From Clostridium_AD sp036569345 (GTDB taxonomy: Bacteria; Bacillota; Clostridia; Clostridiales; Clostridiaceae): 64,000 nucleotides of DNA. Below the pieces are notes generated by a model. The model was not told the origin of the DNA and searched no databases. It saw only the letters and a program-made list of their open reading frames with translations. Position 1 is the first letter of the stretch. Each line of letters opens with the position of its first letter. Where the stretch lies: assembly GCF_036569345.1 (NCBI RefSeq), contig NZ_DATCQT010000090.1:1-64000 (forward strand). Direction: 5' to 3'. This document shows positions 17,960 to 27,829 of the stretch, piece after piece. A program made the translations under genes and the position numbers.

Positions 17960-19420
17960 TTATTTTATTTCCTTTAAAATTGCTATTAAGTAATCCCACA
18001 TTCTATCTGTTGATGAAATACTTAGGTGTTCACCTGGTGTATGCACATCATAAATATTAGGTCCAAAAGATATTTGATCTAGATTACCTCCAAATTTTTC
18101 ACTAAATAATCCACACTCAAGACCTGCATGTATAGCTGCTATTTCAGGTTTCTTACCGTATAAATTATTATATACTTTTTCAAGTACAGTTCTTATCTTA
18201 GAATCCGGATTGTATTGCCACTCTGGGTATTCAGATTCAAATTCAATAGTTGCTCCTACCATTTCTGCAAGTACTATAGTTTCATCAGCTATTGCTTTCT
18301 TTAAAGTTTTTACACTACTTCTTATAGCAGAGTCAAATTCTAAAAATTCATCACTAGTAATAAGAACTCCAATGTTAGTTGAACTTTGCACTAATCCACT
18401 AATAGCAGTGCTCATGCTTTTAACTCCATTTGGAATAAGGAAAAGTATTTGAAGAGCTTTTGTAGCTGTGTCCTGTGAAAAGATTTTATCTACCTTATTT
18501 TTCATTATTTCCATTGTTAAATCCACATTTGGATCAATTGTATTTAGCTCATTTTTAAGTGTAGCATTCCACTGTTTCACTTTTTCTATAACTATAGCTT
18601 TATCGTTTTCTCTAAACAATATAACAGCATCAGCATCACGAGGAATCGCATTGTTTTTAGCTCCACCGTTTATAGAATTTATTTTGAAATCTATAACTGA
18701 TTTTAAATCCATTAAAAAGCGTCCCATAATCTTGTTAGCGTTTCCTCTCTCTTTGTTAATTTCCATTCCAGAGTGACCGCCTTTTAAACCTCTTAGTTTT
18801 ACTTCACAGCATAAAAAGCTTTTATCTGTTTCTTCCCAAATTATTGGAAGCTTTATCTTCTCGCGTACGCCACCCGCGCAACTTACTAAAAGTTTTCCTT
18901 CTTCTTCTGAATCTATATTTATTAATATTCTTCCATCTAAATTCTTAGGATCTAATGCCTGAGCTCCACCCATACCCGTTTCTTCCTCGGTAGTTACTAA
19001 TAACTCCATTGGGGGATGAGGAATGTCAGTAGATGCCAAAATAGCAAGACCAAAGGCAACTGCAATACCATCATCGCCGCCGAGTGTTGTTCCATTAGCT
19101 CTTAAAAAATCACCTTCTACAATAAATTCAATTGGGTCCTTTAAAAAATCATGTTTAGAATCTATGTTTTTTTCACAAACCATATCCATGTGACCTTGAA
19201 TTATTATATTTGGAGCATTCTCGTATCCAATAGTTCCTGGCTTTTTAATTATAATATTTAAAGATGGGTCTTGGATAACTTTTAAATTATGTTCTTTTGC
19301 AAAGTTTACAAGAAAGTCGCTAACACCTTTCTCATTTCCAGAACCTCTTGGAACCTTGTTCATCTCTTTAAAATATTCAAATGCCTTAAATGAATTTAAA
19401 CCTTTTAATTTTTCTAACAT
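17960..19420 (-). CDS. pepD: Aminoacyl-histidine dipeptidase (M20 peptidase PepD)
   Basis: Cuts Xaa-His and other dipeptides for amino acid recovery. The 486-residue protein matches PepD in length and motifs: IIQGHMDMVCEKN and TLGGDDGIAVAFGLA (metal site and lid), TTEEETGMGGAQ (catalytic glutamate region) and HAGLECGLFSEKFGG near the end. I set the start at the ATG at 19420, which has AAAGGATG at a good distance; the ATG nine bases upstream is inside that site. It sits between a mntP-like gene and fur with gaps under 20 nt. Confidence 0.93.
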   Translation of the reverse strand: MLEKLKGLNSFKAFEYFKEMNKVPRGSGNEKGVSDFLVNFAKEHNLKVIQDPSLNIIIKKPGTIGYENAPNIIIQGHMDMVCEKNIDSKHDFLKDPIEFIVEGDFLRANGTTLGGDDGIAVAFGLAILASTDIPHPPMELLVTTEEETGMGGAQALDPKNLDGRILINIDSEEEGKLLVSCAGGVREKIKLPIIWEETDKSFLCCEVKLRGLKGGHSGMEINKERGNANKIMGRFLMDLKSVIDFKINSINGGAKNNAIPRDADAVILFRENDKAIVIEKVKQWNATLKNELNTIDPNVDLTMEIMKNKVDKIFSQDTATKALQILFLIPNGVKSMSTAISGLVQSSTNIGVLITSDEFLEFDSAIRSSVKTLKKAIADETIVLAEMVGATIEFESEYPEWQYNPDSKIRTVLEKVYNNLYGKKPEIAAIHAGLECGLFSEKFGGNLDQISFGPNIYDVHTPGEHLSISSTDRMWDYLIAILKEIK

Positions 19421-19437
19421 ATTTATCATCCTTTCTT

Positions 19438-19998
19438 TTAAAAAAACATCATCTTCAGTCCAAAAAATATTAAGATTATTCCTCCAATGTAGTCTGCATA
19501 TTTACTTATAACCTCTATTTTTTTCAAATACTTAGAAATTATAAATGCCATTGTCACCATCACTAGAGTTACTACCCCAATAAATAATGTATCTTTTAAT
19601 AATATAACCTTTGTTATACTATTTAATACCGTAAATCCTACAACCATAGCATCTATACTTACTGATATTCCTAAAATAAAATACATTTTAGGTTTAAGTA
19701 ATGGACACTTTCCCTTGTTTTCAAAACCTTCTTTAATCATAACCACTCCAACTATGGATATAATCACGCCACCAATTATGGTTGGCATTGAAGCTACATA
19801 TGTATTAAAAAGAAACCCGACATAAGCCCCTATATACGATAACAAAAATTGAAAAAATGCAAAAGAAATAATAAAACAAACCTTATTTTTAAATCTAGTT
19901 TTACTATTTAAACCTATACACAAAGCTACTCCAAAAGCATCTAAAGATAGCGCTAATGCTATTATAAATAATGGGTATATTTCCATAAATGCACACAT
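19438..19998 (-). CDS. MntP/YtaF-type manganese efflux protein
   Basis: A 186-residue membrane protein with six helices. The first helix ALALSLDAFGVALCIGL and the fourth GISVSIDAMVVGFTVL carry the paired aspartates in SLDAF and SIDAM that define this family of manganese exporters and the sporulation protein YtaF. GGAGGGGG precedes two candidate starts four codons apart. It begins the run mntP-like, pepD, fur, DUF6762, so manganese export and metal-dependent control may be co-expressed. Confidence 0.8.
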   Translation of the reverse strand: MCAFMEIYPLFIIALALSLDAFGVALCIGLNSKTRFKNKVCFIISFAFFQFLLSYIGAYVGFLFNTYVASMPTIIGGVIISIVGVVMIKEGFENKGKCPLLKPKMYFILGISVSIDAMVVGFTVLNSITKVILLKDTLFIGVVTLVMVTMAFIISKYLKKIEVISKYADYIGGIILIFFGLKMMFF

Positions 19999-20171
19999 CC
20001 CCCTCCATAATATGCTGAAATATTTTAATCTATTTCATTTATTACTATTCATATTATTAGAATTTATGTGTATAACTTTCCAACTACCATTATCAATTAT
20101 TCAGCCTTTCTTGTCAACTATGCTTTACCACTTTGCTAGCTTTTTCTAAAATTTATTTAATTAATTATTTC

Positions 20172-20201
20172 TTGTATATGTCTGCTTTTATAGACTATAA
20201 T
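20172..20201 (+). promoter_or_regulatory. Sigma-A promoter of corA
   Basis: TTGTAT and TATAAT are 18 nt apart, about 30 nt before the ribosome site AAGGAGGTG of the magnesium transporter gene. This also argues that the gene does not start further upstream. Confidence 0.65.
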
Positions 20202-20231
20202 ATAAATGAAATTATACAAGGAGGTGTTGTG

Positions 20232-21176
20232 ATGCTTTCAATATATAGCAGTACTGAAACCAATCAGTTATCACGACTGGAAAATATAGAACCAGGTTGT
20301 TGGATTAACCTGATAGATCCATCAGATGAAGAATTAATATTTGTATCCAAAAATACTAATGCACCTATGGATTTTTTAAGAGCTGCTTTGGATGAAGAAG
20401 AAACCTCTCGTATTGATATAGAAGATTGTACATTAATTATTCTAGATATTCCCTTTACAGATATGGATGATAATTCTTTAACCTACGACACTTACCCTAT
20501 AGCTATGATCTACACTGAAACAGTAATAATCACAGTTTGTTTGAAGAACTGCAAAATGTTATTAGATTTTGCTGAAGGAAAAATCGGCTCCTTTTATACC
20601 TATAAGCGTTCAAGGTTCATGCTCCAAATTTTATATAGAATAGCAAAGTATTATCTAATATACCTAAGACAAATTGATAAAAAAAGTTCCATAGTTGAGA
20701 AACAACTACATAAAACCTTGAGAAATAAAGAGCTTCTTCAATTATTAGCATTGGAAAAATCTCTTGTATATTTTTCTACCTCTTTAAAAGGAAATGAAAT
20801 TACTCTAGAGAAAATGCTTAAACTTGAAATTCTTGATAAATATGATGATGATCAAGATGTACTCGAGGATGTTATTGTTGAAAACAGACAAGCTATAGAA
20901 ATGTGTACTATTTATAGTAACGTTTTAAAAGGAACCATGGCTGCCTATGCTTCAGTTATATCAAATAAACTAAATGTAGTAATGAAGTTTTTGGCTGCTA
21001 TTACTATAGTTATGGCTATACCTAATATGATTTCTGGACTATTTGGTATGAATGTAACTGGAATACCCTTCGGTGTTACTGATGTAGGCTTAGGTTTTTG
21101 GTATGTTGTTGCATTCATTGGACTACTAGTTATAATTGTAATTTATTTCTTAAATAAGAAAGATATGTTTAAATAA
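20232..21176 (+). CDS. corA: CorA-family magnesium transporter
   Basis: A 314-residue divalent-cation channel. The large N-terminal cytoplasmic domain (1-250) ends in a long helix, followed by two membrane helices joined by the signature FGMNVTGIPF, the GMN filter of CorA proteins. The start is the ATG at 20232 behind AAGGAGGTG; an upstream in-frame ATG at 20133 lies before the promoter and should be ignored. It is a single-gene unit. Confidence 0.93.
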   Translation: MLSIYSSTETNQLSRLENIEPGCWINLIDPSDEELIFVSKNTNAPMDFLRAALDEEETSRIDIEDCTLIILDIPFTDMDDNSLTYDTYPIAMIYTETVIITVCLKNCKMLLDFAEGKIGSFYTYKRSRFMLQILYRIAKYYLIYLRQIDKKSSIVEKQLHKTLRNKELLQLLALEKSLVYFSTSLKGNEITLEKMLKLEILDKYDDDQDVLEDVIVENRQAIEMCTIYSNVLKGTMAAYASVISNKLNVVMKFLAAITIVMAIPNMISGLFGMNVTGIPFGVTDVGLGFWYVVAFIGLLVIIVIYFLNKKDMFK

Positions 21177-21287
21177 TTGAAACTAAATCACTAACCTAAT
21201 CGTAATACATATAAGCGATAAAATTATATTATTTAGAACCACTATATATATGGAGTTAAACTTTTAAATAAAAGGGGGAATAAACTT

Positions 21288-21668
21288 ATGAAAAGAAGAA
21301 AGATTTTTTATGTTACATTATTTATAGCAGCTTTTTCTACTATATCTGGAGTGATAACTTATGCAGCTGGAGTGGCTATGCCCGGCGGTACTGTAGTTAT
21401 TGGTACTAAAGCCTATGATATTACCTATGCTAATGATTCTAAAAATGAATCTGAAATTACCGCAGCGCTGCTTGCTGGTGGTGAAATTTATGTTAAAGAT
21501 TTTGGATCAAGCTGGGTTGACAATAGTACCTCGGCAATTATAAATGCTAACATACTTCCTAGTGTAACTTATAAAAGTGCAACTGGTATTATAAGCACAT
21601 ATTCAGCTGGAGATGCAGGTAATAGTACACCCGTAACTGATGAATTTAAAATACTTAGCATAGAGTAA
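21288..21668 (+). CDS. Exported stand-alone N-module protein (surface-family member 1)
   Basis: A 126-residue protein with a signal peptide (about 1-27, ending TYAAG) and then a single copy of the module shared by five other exported proteins here: GGTVVIGTKAYDITYAND, a GGEIYVKDF segment, a WVDN segment and a final IPSV-like strand with a following aspartate-rich end. It is the shortest member and has no other domain, so it defines the module's limits. It has AAAGGGGGAA before the ATG. Function is unknown; a wall-binding or assembly role is a guess. It alone is on the plus strand. Confidence 0.8.
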   Translation: MKRRKIFYVTLFIAAFSTISGVITYAAGVAMPGGTVVIGTKAYDITYANDSKNESEITAALLAGGEIYVKDFGSSWVDNSTSAIINANILPSVTYKSATGIISTYSAGDAGNSTPVTDEFKILSIE

Positions 21669-21710
21669 TTTATTATAAAATGATTAGCTTTTTATAAATT
21701 ATAAAGGTAA

Positions 21711-21752
21711 ATAGAAGGGGTGAGATAGTCTAAGCTATCTCACCCCTTCTAT
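21711..21752. terminator. Strong bidirectional terminator
   Basis: ATAGAAGGGGTGAGATAG and CTATCTCACCCCTTCTAT make an 18-bp perfect stem followed by TTTTTAAAA, between the convergent module protein and the small membrane-anchored protein gene. Confidence 0.92.
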
Positions 21753-21763
21753 TTTTAAAAGTC

Positions 21764-22159
21764 TTAATTTTTCTTAACTGCTTCTCCCTTTTGTAAACTC
21801 AAATCTACTGAATATGCCACTTTATCATCTGCTTTTAGAAGTTTAACCGCTACCTTATCCTTTTCTTTTCTAGCTGGATAAGCTGTAGTAGGTTTACCTA
21901 TTACTGTTTTTGGTGAAACAGCCTTTCCTTCATAAAATATCTGGTATTTTACAGCACCCTTATACTGTTTTTTTCCTTCTACTGAAAGAGTTACATTTAC
22001 TACAGAACTAAAAGCAGCTTTTCTTACTGTAGCAGTAATTGGTGCACTAGCCTGAGCTTTATTGGGTTTATTATTTATATAAAACACACTAGCAATTGCT
22101 ATGACAATTATTATAATAGCCAATATACCAATCACTTTTTTATTAATATTTTTTTTCAT
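21764..22159 (-). CDS. Membrane-anchored C-module protein, small
   Basis: A 131-residue protein with one N-terminal membrane helix (about 9-28) and an external domain. That domain (ATVRKAAFSSVVNVTLS, VKYQIFYEGKAVSP, TTAYPARKEKDKVAVKLL) is related to the end of the protein at 31458 and more distantly to its neighbour at 22200. It looks like an all-beta, Ig-like fold. It is third of three same-strand genes, after the SLAP-domain gene and the 196-residue protein, with gaps of 14 and 40 nt, so probably one operon. Function unknown. Confidence 0.7.
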   Translation of the reverse strand: MKKNINKKVIGILAIIIIVIAIASVFYINNKPNKAQASAPITATVRKAAFSSVVNVTLSVEGKKQYKGAVKYQIFYEGKAVSPKTVIGKPTTAYPARKEKDKVAVKLLKADDKVAYSVDLSLQKGEAVKKN

Positions 22160-22199
22160 ATGTTAATTCACTCCTATTATCGATTATTTATTTACTTTA

Positions 22200-22790
22200 C
22201 TATTTAGAGTTTAAAACTGTACTTAATTTTTTAATGACTTTCTTATTAACATCCATTAGATTTATTGTAACTCCTGTTCCAGCTTCTTGCGATGGAAAAA
22301 TATTTGTTTGGATTTTTGTAATGGCTTCCATCTTAGATATTGCTTTATTTCCCAGGAAAAACTGATAATATTTATAACTACTATCAAATTTACTATTATC
22401 AATAGAAATGTCTGCTATGGATCCAAAATTTGCAGCTTTAACAAATACCGTAATACCTACTTTAGCACTTTCGACTTTTGCTTGTTCTGCTGCCTTTACT
22501 TGCTCAGCAGTAACTTTATCACCAGTACTTGTTTTATCATTCACTGATCCAGTTGTCCCTGTTGTACCAGCCGTAGAAGTTGTACCTTTTGCGCCAGTTG
22601 CATCAGTTGTTGAATTTCCTTTTGCTGTTGTTCCACCGTTCTTATCTAATCCTTCGGTCTTAATAGCGTTTTTAGTTTTATTATTTGCGTTTATCTTATC
22701 ATTCTGATTTTTGTTAATAAGTAGAAATCCAGCTATTATTACCACAATTACTACTAATGAAATTGCTATTTTTTTATAGTTTTTTTTCAT
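22200..22790 (-). CDS. Membrane-anchored C-module protein with Thr/Gly/Lys-rich linker
   Basis: A 196-residue protein: one N-terminal membrane helix (about 7-25), a long low-complexity linker rich in threonine, glycine, asparagine and lysine (30-95), and a C-terminal domain (about 105-195) with GITVFVKAANFGS, YKYYQFFLGNKAIS and VTINLMDVNKKV. That domain is a distant relative of those in the proteins at 21764 and 31458. The linker could span the wall and hold the domain outside. The gene follows the SLAP-domain gene by 14 nt. Confidence 0.7.
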   Translation of the reverse strand: MKKNYKKIAISLVVIVVIIAGFLLINKNQNDKINANNKTKNAIKTEGLDKNGGTTAKGNSTTDATGAKGTTSTAGTTGTTGSVNDKTSTGDKVTAEQVKAAEQAKVESAKVGITVFVKAANFGSIADISIDNSKFDSSYKYYQFFLGNKAISKMEAITKIQTNIFPSQEAGTGVTINLMDVNKKVIKKLSTVLNSK

Positions 22791-22804
22791 TTGTTTTCCT
22801 CCTT

Positions 22805-23653
22805 TTACTCTGATTTAAAATATACTTTGCAGTTGCTTATATCAAAATCTTTATTAACAATATAATCTTCTGTTATAGTAAAATCATAAATTTTAGCTTT
22901 ATGAGGATTTACATTTACATTTTCAATATTAAAGATGCCTTTAGCCACTACTTCCCCTGAATCATCCTTAACTATAATTGGTAATCTTTCTAATTTTACG
23001 ACTTTGTCACAACCATTACGGATTAGAAAAACTATAGAAATAGAATTATTTAAACACTTTAATACTTTAAATACCTCAATATTCACATCTCCAGCTTTTA
23101 TTAAAGGTAATTCATTTAAAAATTTTGTAAAAGTACCTTCTAATTCATGGTGAACATCACCAGGAAATCCCTCAAATTGAACCTGTACAGTATTTATAGC
23201 ACTAATAGATTTTTCAAATTTTATTTTCCAATCATCCTTTGAAATTGAATCAACAAATAAGCTAGTCTTATCAAAATAAACTTTATATGGTCTTGCAGAA
23301 AAAGGAGGTAATATACCAAAATCGTTCATGTCCATAACTTGTTTTGCAAGTATATCTCCATTATTGTTTACAATTACTAGTGGCACTTTGTCAAAATTAA
23401 TCTGTTTTGACAATCCATTTCTTAAATAAACACTAACCTCAATTTTATTTTCTATTTCAAAGGTGTATATACCATTGATAGATACTTGTCCTTCTTCCAT
23501 AGGTGGTAGTGTATCTAATTCTTCTCTTAAAAATTCCTTTTGATAATCTGACATAACCCCTTTATCATAATCATTAAGATACAGCTTTATATTTAGCGCC
23601 TTTTTTTCTTTTGTCGTTACATTATTGCTTGCTATTAAATTATTACTTGTCAT
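22805..23653 (-). CDS. SLAP-domain protein (two SLAP repeats)
   Basis: A 282-residue protein with no signal peptide and two related halves (about 25-145 and 150-280), each with a pattern like LPPMEEGQVSINGIYTFEI, VYLRNGLSKQINFDKVPL and PPFSARPYKVYFD. This is the SLAP domain seen in S-layer assembly proteins of the accessory Sec system. It heads a three-gene run with two membrane-anchored proteins, has GGGGGAAT before the ATG, and carries one copy of the shared upstream element. A role in surface-protein assembly fits the setting but is inferred. Confidence 0.75.
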   Translation of the reverse strand: MTSNNLIASNNVTTKEKKALNIKLYLNDYDKGVMSDYQKEFLREELDTLPPMEEGQVSINGIYTFEIENKIEVSVYLRNGLSKQINFDKVPLVIVNNNGDILAKQVMDMNDFGILPPFSARPYKVYFDKTSLFVDSISKDDWKIKFEKSISAINTVQVQFEGFPGDVHHELEGTFTKFLNELPLIKAGDVNIEVFKVLKCLNNSISIVFLIRNGCDKVVKLERLPIIVKDDSGEVVAKGIFNIENVNVNPHKAKIYDFTITEDYIVNKDFDISNCKVYFKSE

Positions 23654-23760
23654 ATTTAATTCCCCCTAATAGGTCCATATATCTCATTATTTATTATAAT
23701 TACTACTAATTATACCATATAATTCTTAAACAAATAATTAACTTTAATTTTATTCGTCCA

Positions 23761-23803
23761 CAGTAAATTACGCTAAACCTAACAAATAGTTGCACTTCAT
23801 TTT
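23761..23803 (-). promoter_or_regulatory. Shared upstream element, copy 1
   Basis: On the minus strand this reads AAGTGCAACTATTTGTTAGG then TTAGCGTAATTTA, the most diverged of the similar elements in the surface island. It is about 108 nt before the SLAP gene. Confidence 0.45.
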
Positions 23804-23867
23804 TGAGATAATAAAATAATTTATTATATTTTTATTTGGTAATCATTTCTCATTCAAAAAATTAAGT

Positions 23868-23900
23868 AGCCTGAAACAGTTCTTTACTCCGTTTCAGGCT
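23868..23900 (-). terminator. Terminator of the 778-residue surface protein gene
   Basis: AGCCTGAAAC and GTTTCAGGCT form a 10-bp stem; on the minus strand it is followed by ACTTAATTTTTT. A near copy of this stem ends the acyltransferase gene at 26522-26552. Confidence 0.85.
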
Positions 23901-23913
23901 GCTTGGCCTTATT

Positions 23914-26250
23914 TTATTTATTCCCAATAGTTACATTTGCAGTTGCTTTAATAATAGAATCAACTACTGATTCCACAACTATAGAATCAGTCCCTGTTAT
24001 TACTCCAGTGTATGTTACATACATTTTTTTATCAACATCATCATAATTAACTACTGCAATAACCTTAGTTCCATTTACTATTTTAACCATAGTGGGATCA
24101 GTTATAACTTTTCCATATTGGTCAAGTACAACTATTTCTTTTTTTACAGCAACTCCCACAATTAATGAAACATTTACGTCTACAATTGTTATAGATTTTA
24201 TTGCACTTTTAGCTCTTACAATTACGTTTAATGTATCTTTAATAACATCAACCTCATCTATTGCTTTATTACCAACTGTTACAATTAATGTTGTGTTTTC
24301 CACAAAACTATTAACTGAAGTTTTGCTAGGATCAAATTTCACAGCTAATCCCTGTGCCCCAGCAAAGTCAGTTTCAATAATAGATCCTTGTGCATCATGT
24401 TTATAATAAATAAGGCTTGCAAAACCAGAAGCTTCCTTTATTCCATTTTTAGTGGAAATTCTCCAATTCGTAATATCAGGAATTATTTCATCCCCCTTAT
24501 TGTCTACTACACTTAGGACCCTATAAACAGGAGCCGTAGCATTAGCTATAATACTATTATCTCCAATGTTATTTCCAAGTTCAATCGACTTAAGTGTTGT
24601 AACCTCTGCCGATATTTCTAAATTATAGGTTGCAACCGTACCATTCACGTTTATATTTATTATATAATTCCCAGCAGCCTTAGCCTCAAACCTTAATGAC
24701 TTAACAACTCCAGTGGTTGCTACTTGCCCATCTTTATCTAATTTTTCAACTATTACATTATTAGATGTTATCCCATCATCACTATAAACTAAAGCAGTGA
24801 CATTATCACCTGCAACGTCTATAACTTCATTATTAGCATTTCTTATTACTAAATTTGCGTTTTGTTTTGTATTAACTTTAAGCTTTGGTAATGTTATAGA
24901 ATCAATTGTGGTTGTAACTGGATTTATGGTAGTTACTACATCAAATTTAGCTGCTTTTATAGTATCCTCTGCATCAAATGAAGTTCCTATATATGGAGTG
25001 ACTTCATAATTTCCAGCTTTTAATGTTCTAGCACTAATTACTATATTGTTTTTATAATAATCAGTACCACCTCTAAGTGATGCTGTAACTACTATATCAC
25101 TGGCCGAAATATCACTAGTTTTAGGAGTTACATTAAATTTAATCATATCAGGTGTTAATAAAGCACCATTATTTTGAGTTATTTTATTATATTTAACATC
25201 TTCATTATTAAACTTAGTAATTGGATTTTCGGAAGTTAACGTGAGCCCTGTAAGTTTTGTTGCTCCTACCTCAACTGTATAAGTAACTTTGACACCATTA
25301 AGAATGTTATAAGCACTTATAGTTACTGTACCAGCTTTTATAGCTTTAAAAGTAACGGTATTCACAGTTGTATCTAATGTTAATTTGCTACTATTAAGGT
25401 CAGAAGTACTATCCAGTAAGTTGCCACCCACCTCAACTATCCATCTTAATTTATTAATTGATAAATCTGTAGGGTTGTTATATTGGTCGCGTACATCGAC
25501 TCTTAAAATTACTGCCGCATCCCCAACTAAGACAGTATCTGCGGATGTTGTCACCGATAAAATTGACTTAGGGGATATTGGCTCATCCTTCCCTACTGTA
25601 TAATTATTGCTTATTGAAGATACTAATTCAGCAGTTGAAGATACCGCATCTTTATCAAATTTTTCTAACATTATAACTACAGCGTCATTTTCAGTTAATT
25701 TTTTATTTATTGTGATTTTTGCCATATTTCTATCTGTATCCAATCTTATTTCTGCATCACTTAAAGGCACTCCGTTTACTGTTGCCGTTACTTTATATGA
25801 AGAATCTGTTACGATATTGAAATCTTTTCCATATTGATCTACAGCTGTAAAATAAGCAAAATTAGATATATTTGTAATTTCATTTGTTACACTAGTAAAT
25901 GTTTTTGGATAGGCTGTTTCCTTAACAACTTGGTTTGTATCTGCAGCATCAAATCCAATTGTTTCATTACCATCTTTGTAAACAACGGCTGGTATAAGGC
26001 TTGTAGCTATAGGAAGTCCTGTAACATTATCTATCCAATCTCCATTGAAATTTTTAACATAAACTGGTCCACCTTCAACTATTGCATTAGTGATTTCACC
26101 CATATTTAATGGATCATTAGAATATCCTAAATCAAAAGCTTTATCCCCTATTACCATTGTTCCATTCTTCATTGCTGCAATCGTCGTAATAGATGTTAAG
26201 GCTGCCATCATTAAAGCAGCAAGGACTGAACTTGCAATTTTCTTGTTCAT
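23914..26250 (-). CDS. Exported N-module protein with Ig-like repeats (member 2)
   Basis: A 778-residue exported protein: signal peptide (1-26), the shared N-module (about 27-105: GTMVIGDKAFDLGYSNDP, GGPVYVKNFNGDWIDN, IPAVVYKDGNETIGFDAAD), then about six Ig-like (Big-type) segments to the end, such as LSVTTSADTVLVGDAAVIL and ITIVDVNVSLIVGVAVKKE. No LPxTG or S-layer-homology anchor is seen. It is probably an extended cell-surface or S-layer-like protein. It has its own promoter region with the shared upstream element and its own terminator. Confidence 0.8.
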   Translation of the reverse strand: MNKKIASSVLAALMMAALTSITTIAAMKNGTMVIGDKAFDLGYSNDPLNMGEITNAIVEGGPVYVKNFNGDWIDNVTGLPIATSLIPAVVYKDGNETIGFDAADTNQVVKETAYPKTFTSVTNEITNISNFAYFTAVDQYGKDFNIVTDSSYKVTATVNGVPLSDAEIRLDTDRNMAKITINKKLTENDAVVIMLEKFDKDAVSSTAELVSSISNNYTVGKDEPISPKSILSVTTSADTVLVGDAAVILRVDVRDQYNNPTDLSINKLRWIVEVGGNLLDSTSDLNSSKLTLDTTVNTVTFKAIKAGTVTISAYNILNGVKVTYTVEVGATKLTGLTLTSENPITKFNNEDVKYNKITQNNGALLTPDMIKFNVTPKTSDISASDIVVTASLRGGTDYYKNNIVISARTLKAGNYEVTPYIGTSFDAEDTIKAAKFDVVTTINPVTTTIDSITLPKLKVNTKQNANLVIRNANNEVIDVAGDNVTALVYSDDGITSNNVIVEKLDKDGQVATTGVVKSLRFEAKAAGNYIININVNGTVATYNLEISAEVTTLKSIELGNNIGDNSIIANATAPVYRVLSVVDNKGDEIIPDITNWRISTKNGIKEASGFASLIYYKHDAQGSIIETDFAGAQGLAVKFDPSKTSVNSFVENTTLIVTVGNKAIDEVDVIKDTLNVIVRAKSAIKSITIVDVNVSLIVGVAVKKEIVVLDQYGKVITDPTMVKIVNGTKVIAVVNYDDVDKKMYVTYTGVITGTDSIVVESVVDSIIKATANVTIGNK

Positions 26251-26374
26251 ATGTTTTTACCTCCATTTTAAGTTTGATTTTTCATATTTAATATTAACAC
26301 CCTTAATTAAACATTAATTAAGGATTAATTTCTTTCAACTACTATAATTCCCTGGATATGTTTACATTTTTTAC

Positions 26375-26415
26375 ACTTATATAACGTTTATTCTGACAAT
26401 ATAGTTGCACTTTTA
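26375..26415 (-). promoter_or_regulatory. Shared upstream element, copy 2
   Basis: On the minus strand: AAAAGTGCAACTATATTGTC, six spacer bases, then AAACGTTATATAAGTGT. It lies about 125 nt before the 778-residue surface protein gene and matches copies at 31182 and 33593 closely. Confidence 0.6.
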
Positions 26416-26521
26416 TTAAGGTTTTTATATTTATATTTTTCGTGGGTGTCTTTGTGGGACTGTTATTGACTAAATATCCTTGAGACATAGTAAATTATTA
26501 CAACACCAAAAAATGAAAAAA

Positions 26522-26552
26522 GCCTGAAACAAAGCTTGACTCCGTTTCAGGC
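26522..26552 (-). terminator. Terminator of the acyltransferase gene
   Basis: GCCTGAAAC and GTTTCAGGC form a 9-bp stem just past the stop codon, followed on the minus strand by TTTTTTCA. The stem is the same as at 23868-23900. Confidence 0.8.
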
Positions 26553-26561
26553 AAATTAATC

Positions 26562-27620
26562 TTAATGTTTTATAAATGTTACCTTTTTCCCCAACTTCAC
26601 AAATGGTGTTTCTAAATATTTATATGATATTAAAGAAATTATTATTGTAGAAATAATTGCTAATATGAATTGGAAAATTGGATTAGTCAAGCTAAAATAT
26701 TTATGAAGAACTATTCCAACATACACATTCACTACTGGATGTAACAAATATATAGAATAAGTAGCAATTCCTAAAATTTCTAATTGATATCTTATAATTT
26801 TGGGAACTGAAAAATCCATTTTATAAAATGATATAACTATACAAATTGATAAAATTGAAAAAATAGCTCTACCCATTCCAGTTATTAATACAATTTGATT
26901 CCCTTTAAATGGTAGTGTAATAAAACAGATCAAACAAACTATTAAAAGTACAATATTCATTTTTTTAGTTACTTTTATTTGTTTAAGATTATAAAAAATC
27001 GCTATCCCCGTAATATATAAATATAAATTATTAAAAGGATTAATATAAATTTGCCATTGATATGATAAATTCATTGTGGGTATTAACAAAATCTGAGAAT
27101 AATGAAAACCAATTAAAACTGTAAATAGAAAAAATAAATTCCCAAATAATATTTTTTTGTTGTACAAAAATATAATTAAAGGTGTAAATACATAATAAAG
27201 CATTTCGGATCCAATAGACCAAGTTCCCACAGCAATATAATCACTTGGTTTAATGAGTCCAACAGTTGTAGTAAGATTAAGAATTATATTAATAATAGAA
27301 TTACCCTGTTGGTTAAACGGTACTGGGTGAATAATAATTAATAGTGTAACCACCCACAATAAGGGCCAAATTCTAAATATTCGTCTTATAAAAAAGTATA
27401 AGGATGTTCTGATATCTTTTATATACCTACTATACACAATTGCCATACTCAATCCAGAAAGAATGAAAAATATGGATACTCCATAGATTCCTAACCTTCC
27501 TAAAACTGATCCAGCATTTAATTTGAAAAATGTTAATCCCACTAAATGGTACAACATAAGACTTAAGGCCATTAATCCCCTTAGCCAATCTAAAGATTCA
27601 ATGCGATTTTTATTTTTCAT
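26562..27620 (-). CDS. Acyltransferase 3 family membrane protein
   Basis: A 352-residue integral membrane protein with about ten helices. The N-terminal RIESLDWLRGLMALSLMLYH (the R..LRG..A....H motif) and the end LISYKYLETPFVKLGKK are the family's signatures. Such enzymes O-acetylate surface polysaccharide, peptidoglycan or other exported glycans. There is no attached esterase/SGNH domain, unlike OatA. Its place inside the surface-protein island suggests modification of wall polymers, but the substrate is unknown. Confidence 0.87.
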   Translation of the reverse strand: MKNKNRIESLDWLRGLMALSLMLYHLVGLTFFKLNAGSVLGRLGIYGVSIFFILSGLSMAIVYSRYIKDIRTSLYFFIRRIFRIWPLLWVVTLLIIIHPVPFNQQGNSIINIILNLTTTVGLIKPSDYIAVGTWSIGSEMLYYVFTPLIIFLYNKKILFGNLFFLFTVLIGFHYSQILLIPTMNLSYQWQIYINPFNNLYLYITGIAIFYNLKQIKVTKKMNIVLLIVCLICFITLPFKGNQIVLITGMGRAIFSILSICIVISFYKMDFSVPKIIRYQLEILGIATYSIYLLHPVVNVYVGIVLHKYFSLTNPIFQFILAIISTIIISLISYKYLETPFVKLGKKVTFIKH

Positions 27621-27829
27621 TTCTAACCCTCTTATAATTTTATTTTTATGATTATTTGCCCAATTATTACTTTAGTTAATAAAAAAATTTAAAAAGTAAC
27701 AATTTTAATCCATGAAGTTGACATTAATAGTCTATCACTTTTCTCATCAATTATCATATTTTTTTAATAAAATTTAAACAAAATTAAAATTTAATCTATA
27801 TAGTTACAATATATTTACACTAAATCCAT

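Noticed and set aside
20133..20231. Longer CorA start
   Set aside because: The upstream ATG lies before the promoter and lacks an SD, while AAGGAGGTG sits right before 20232.
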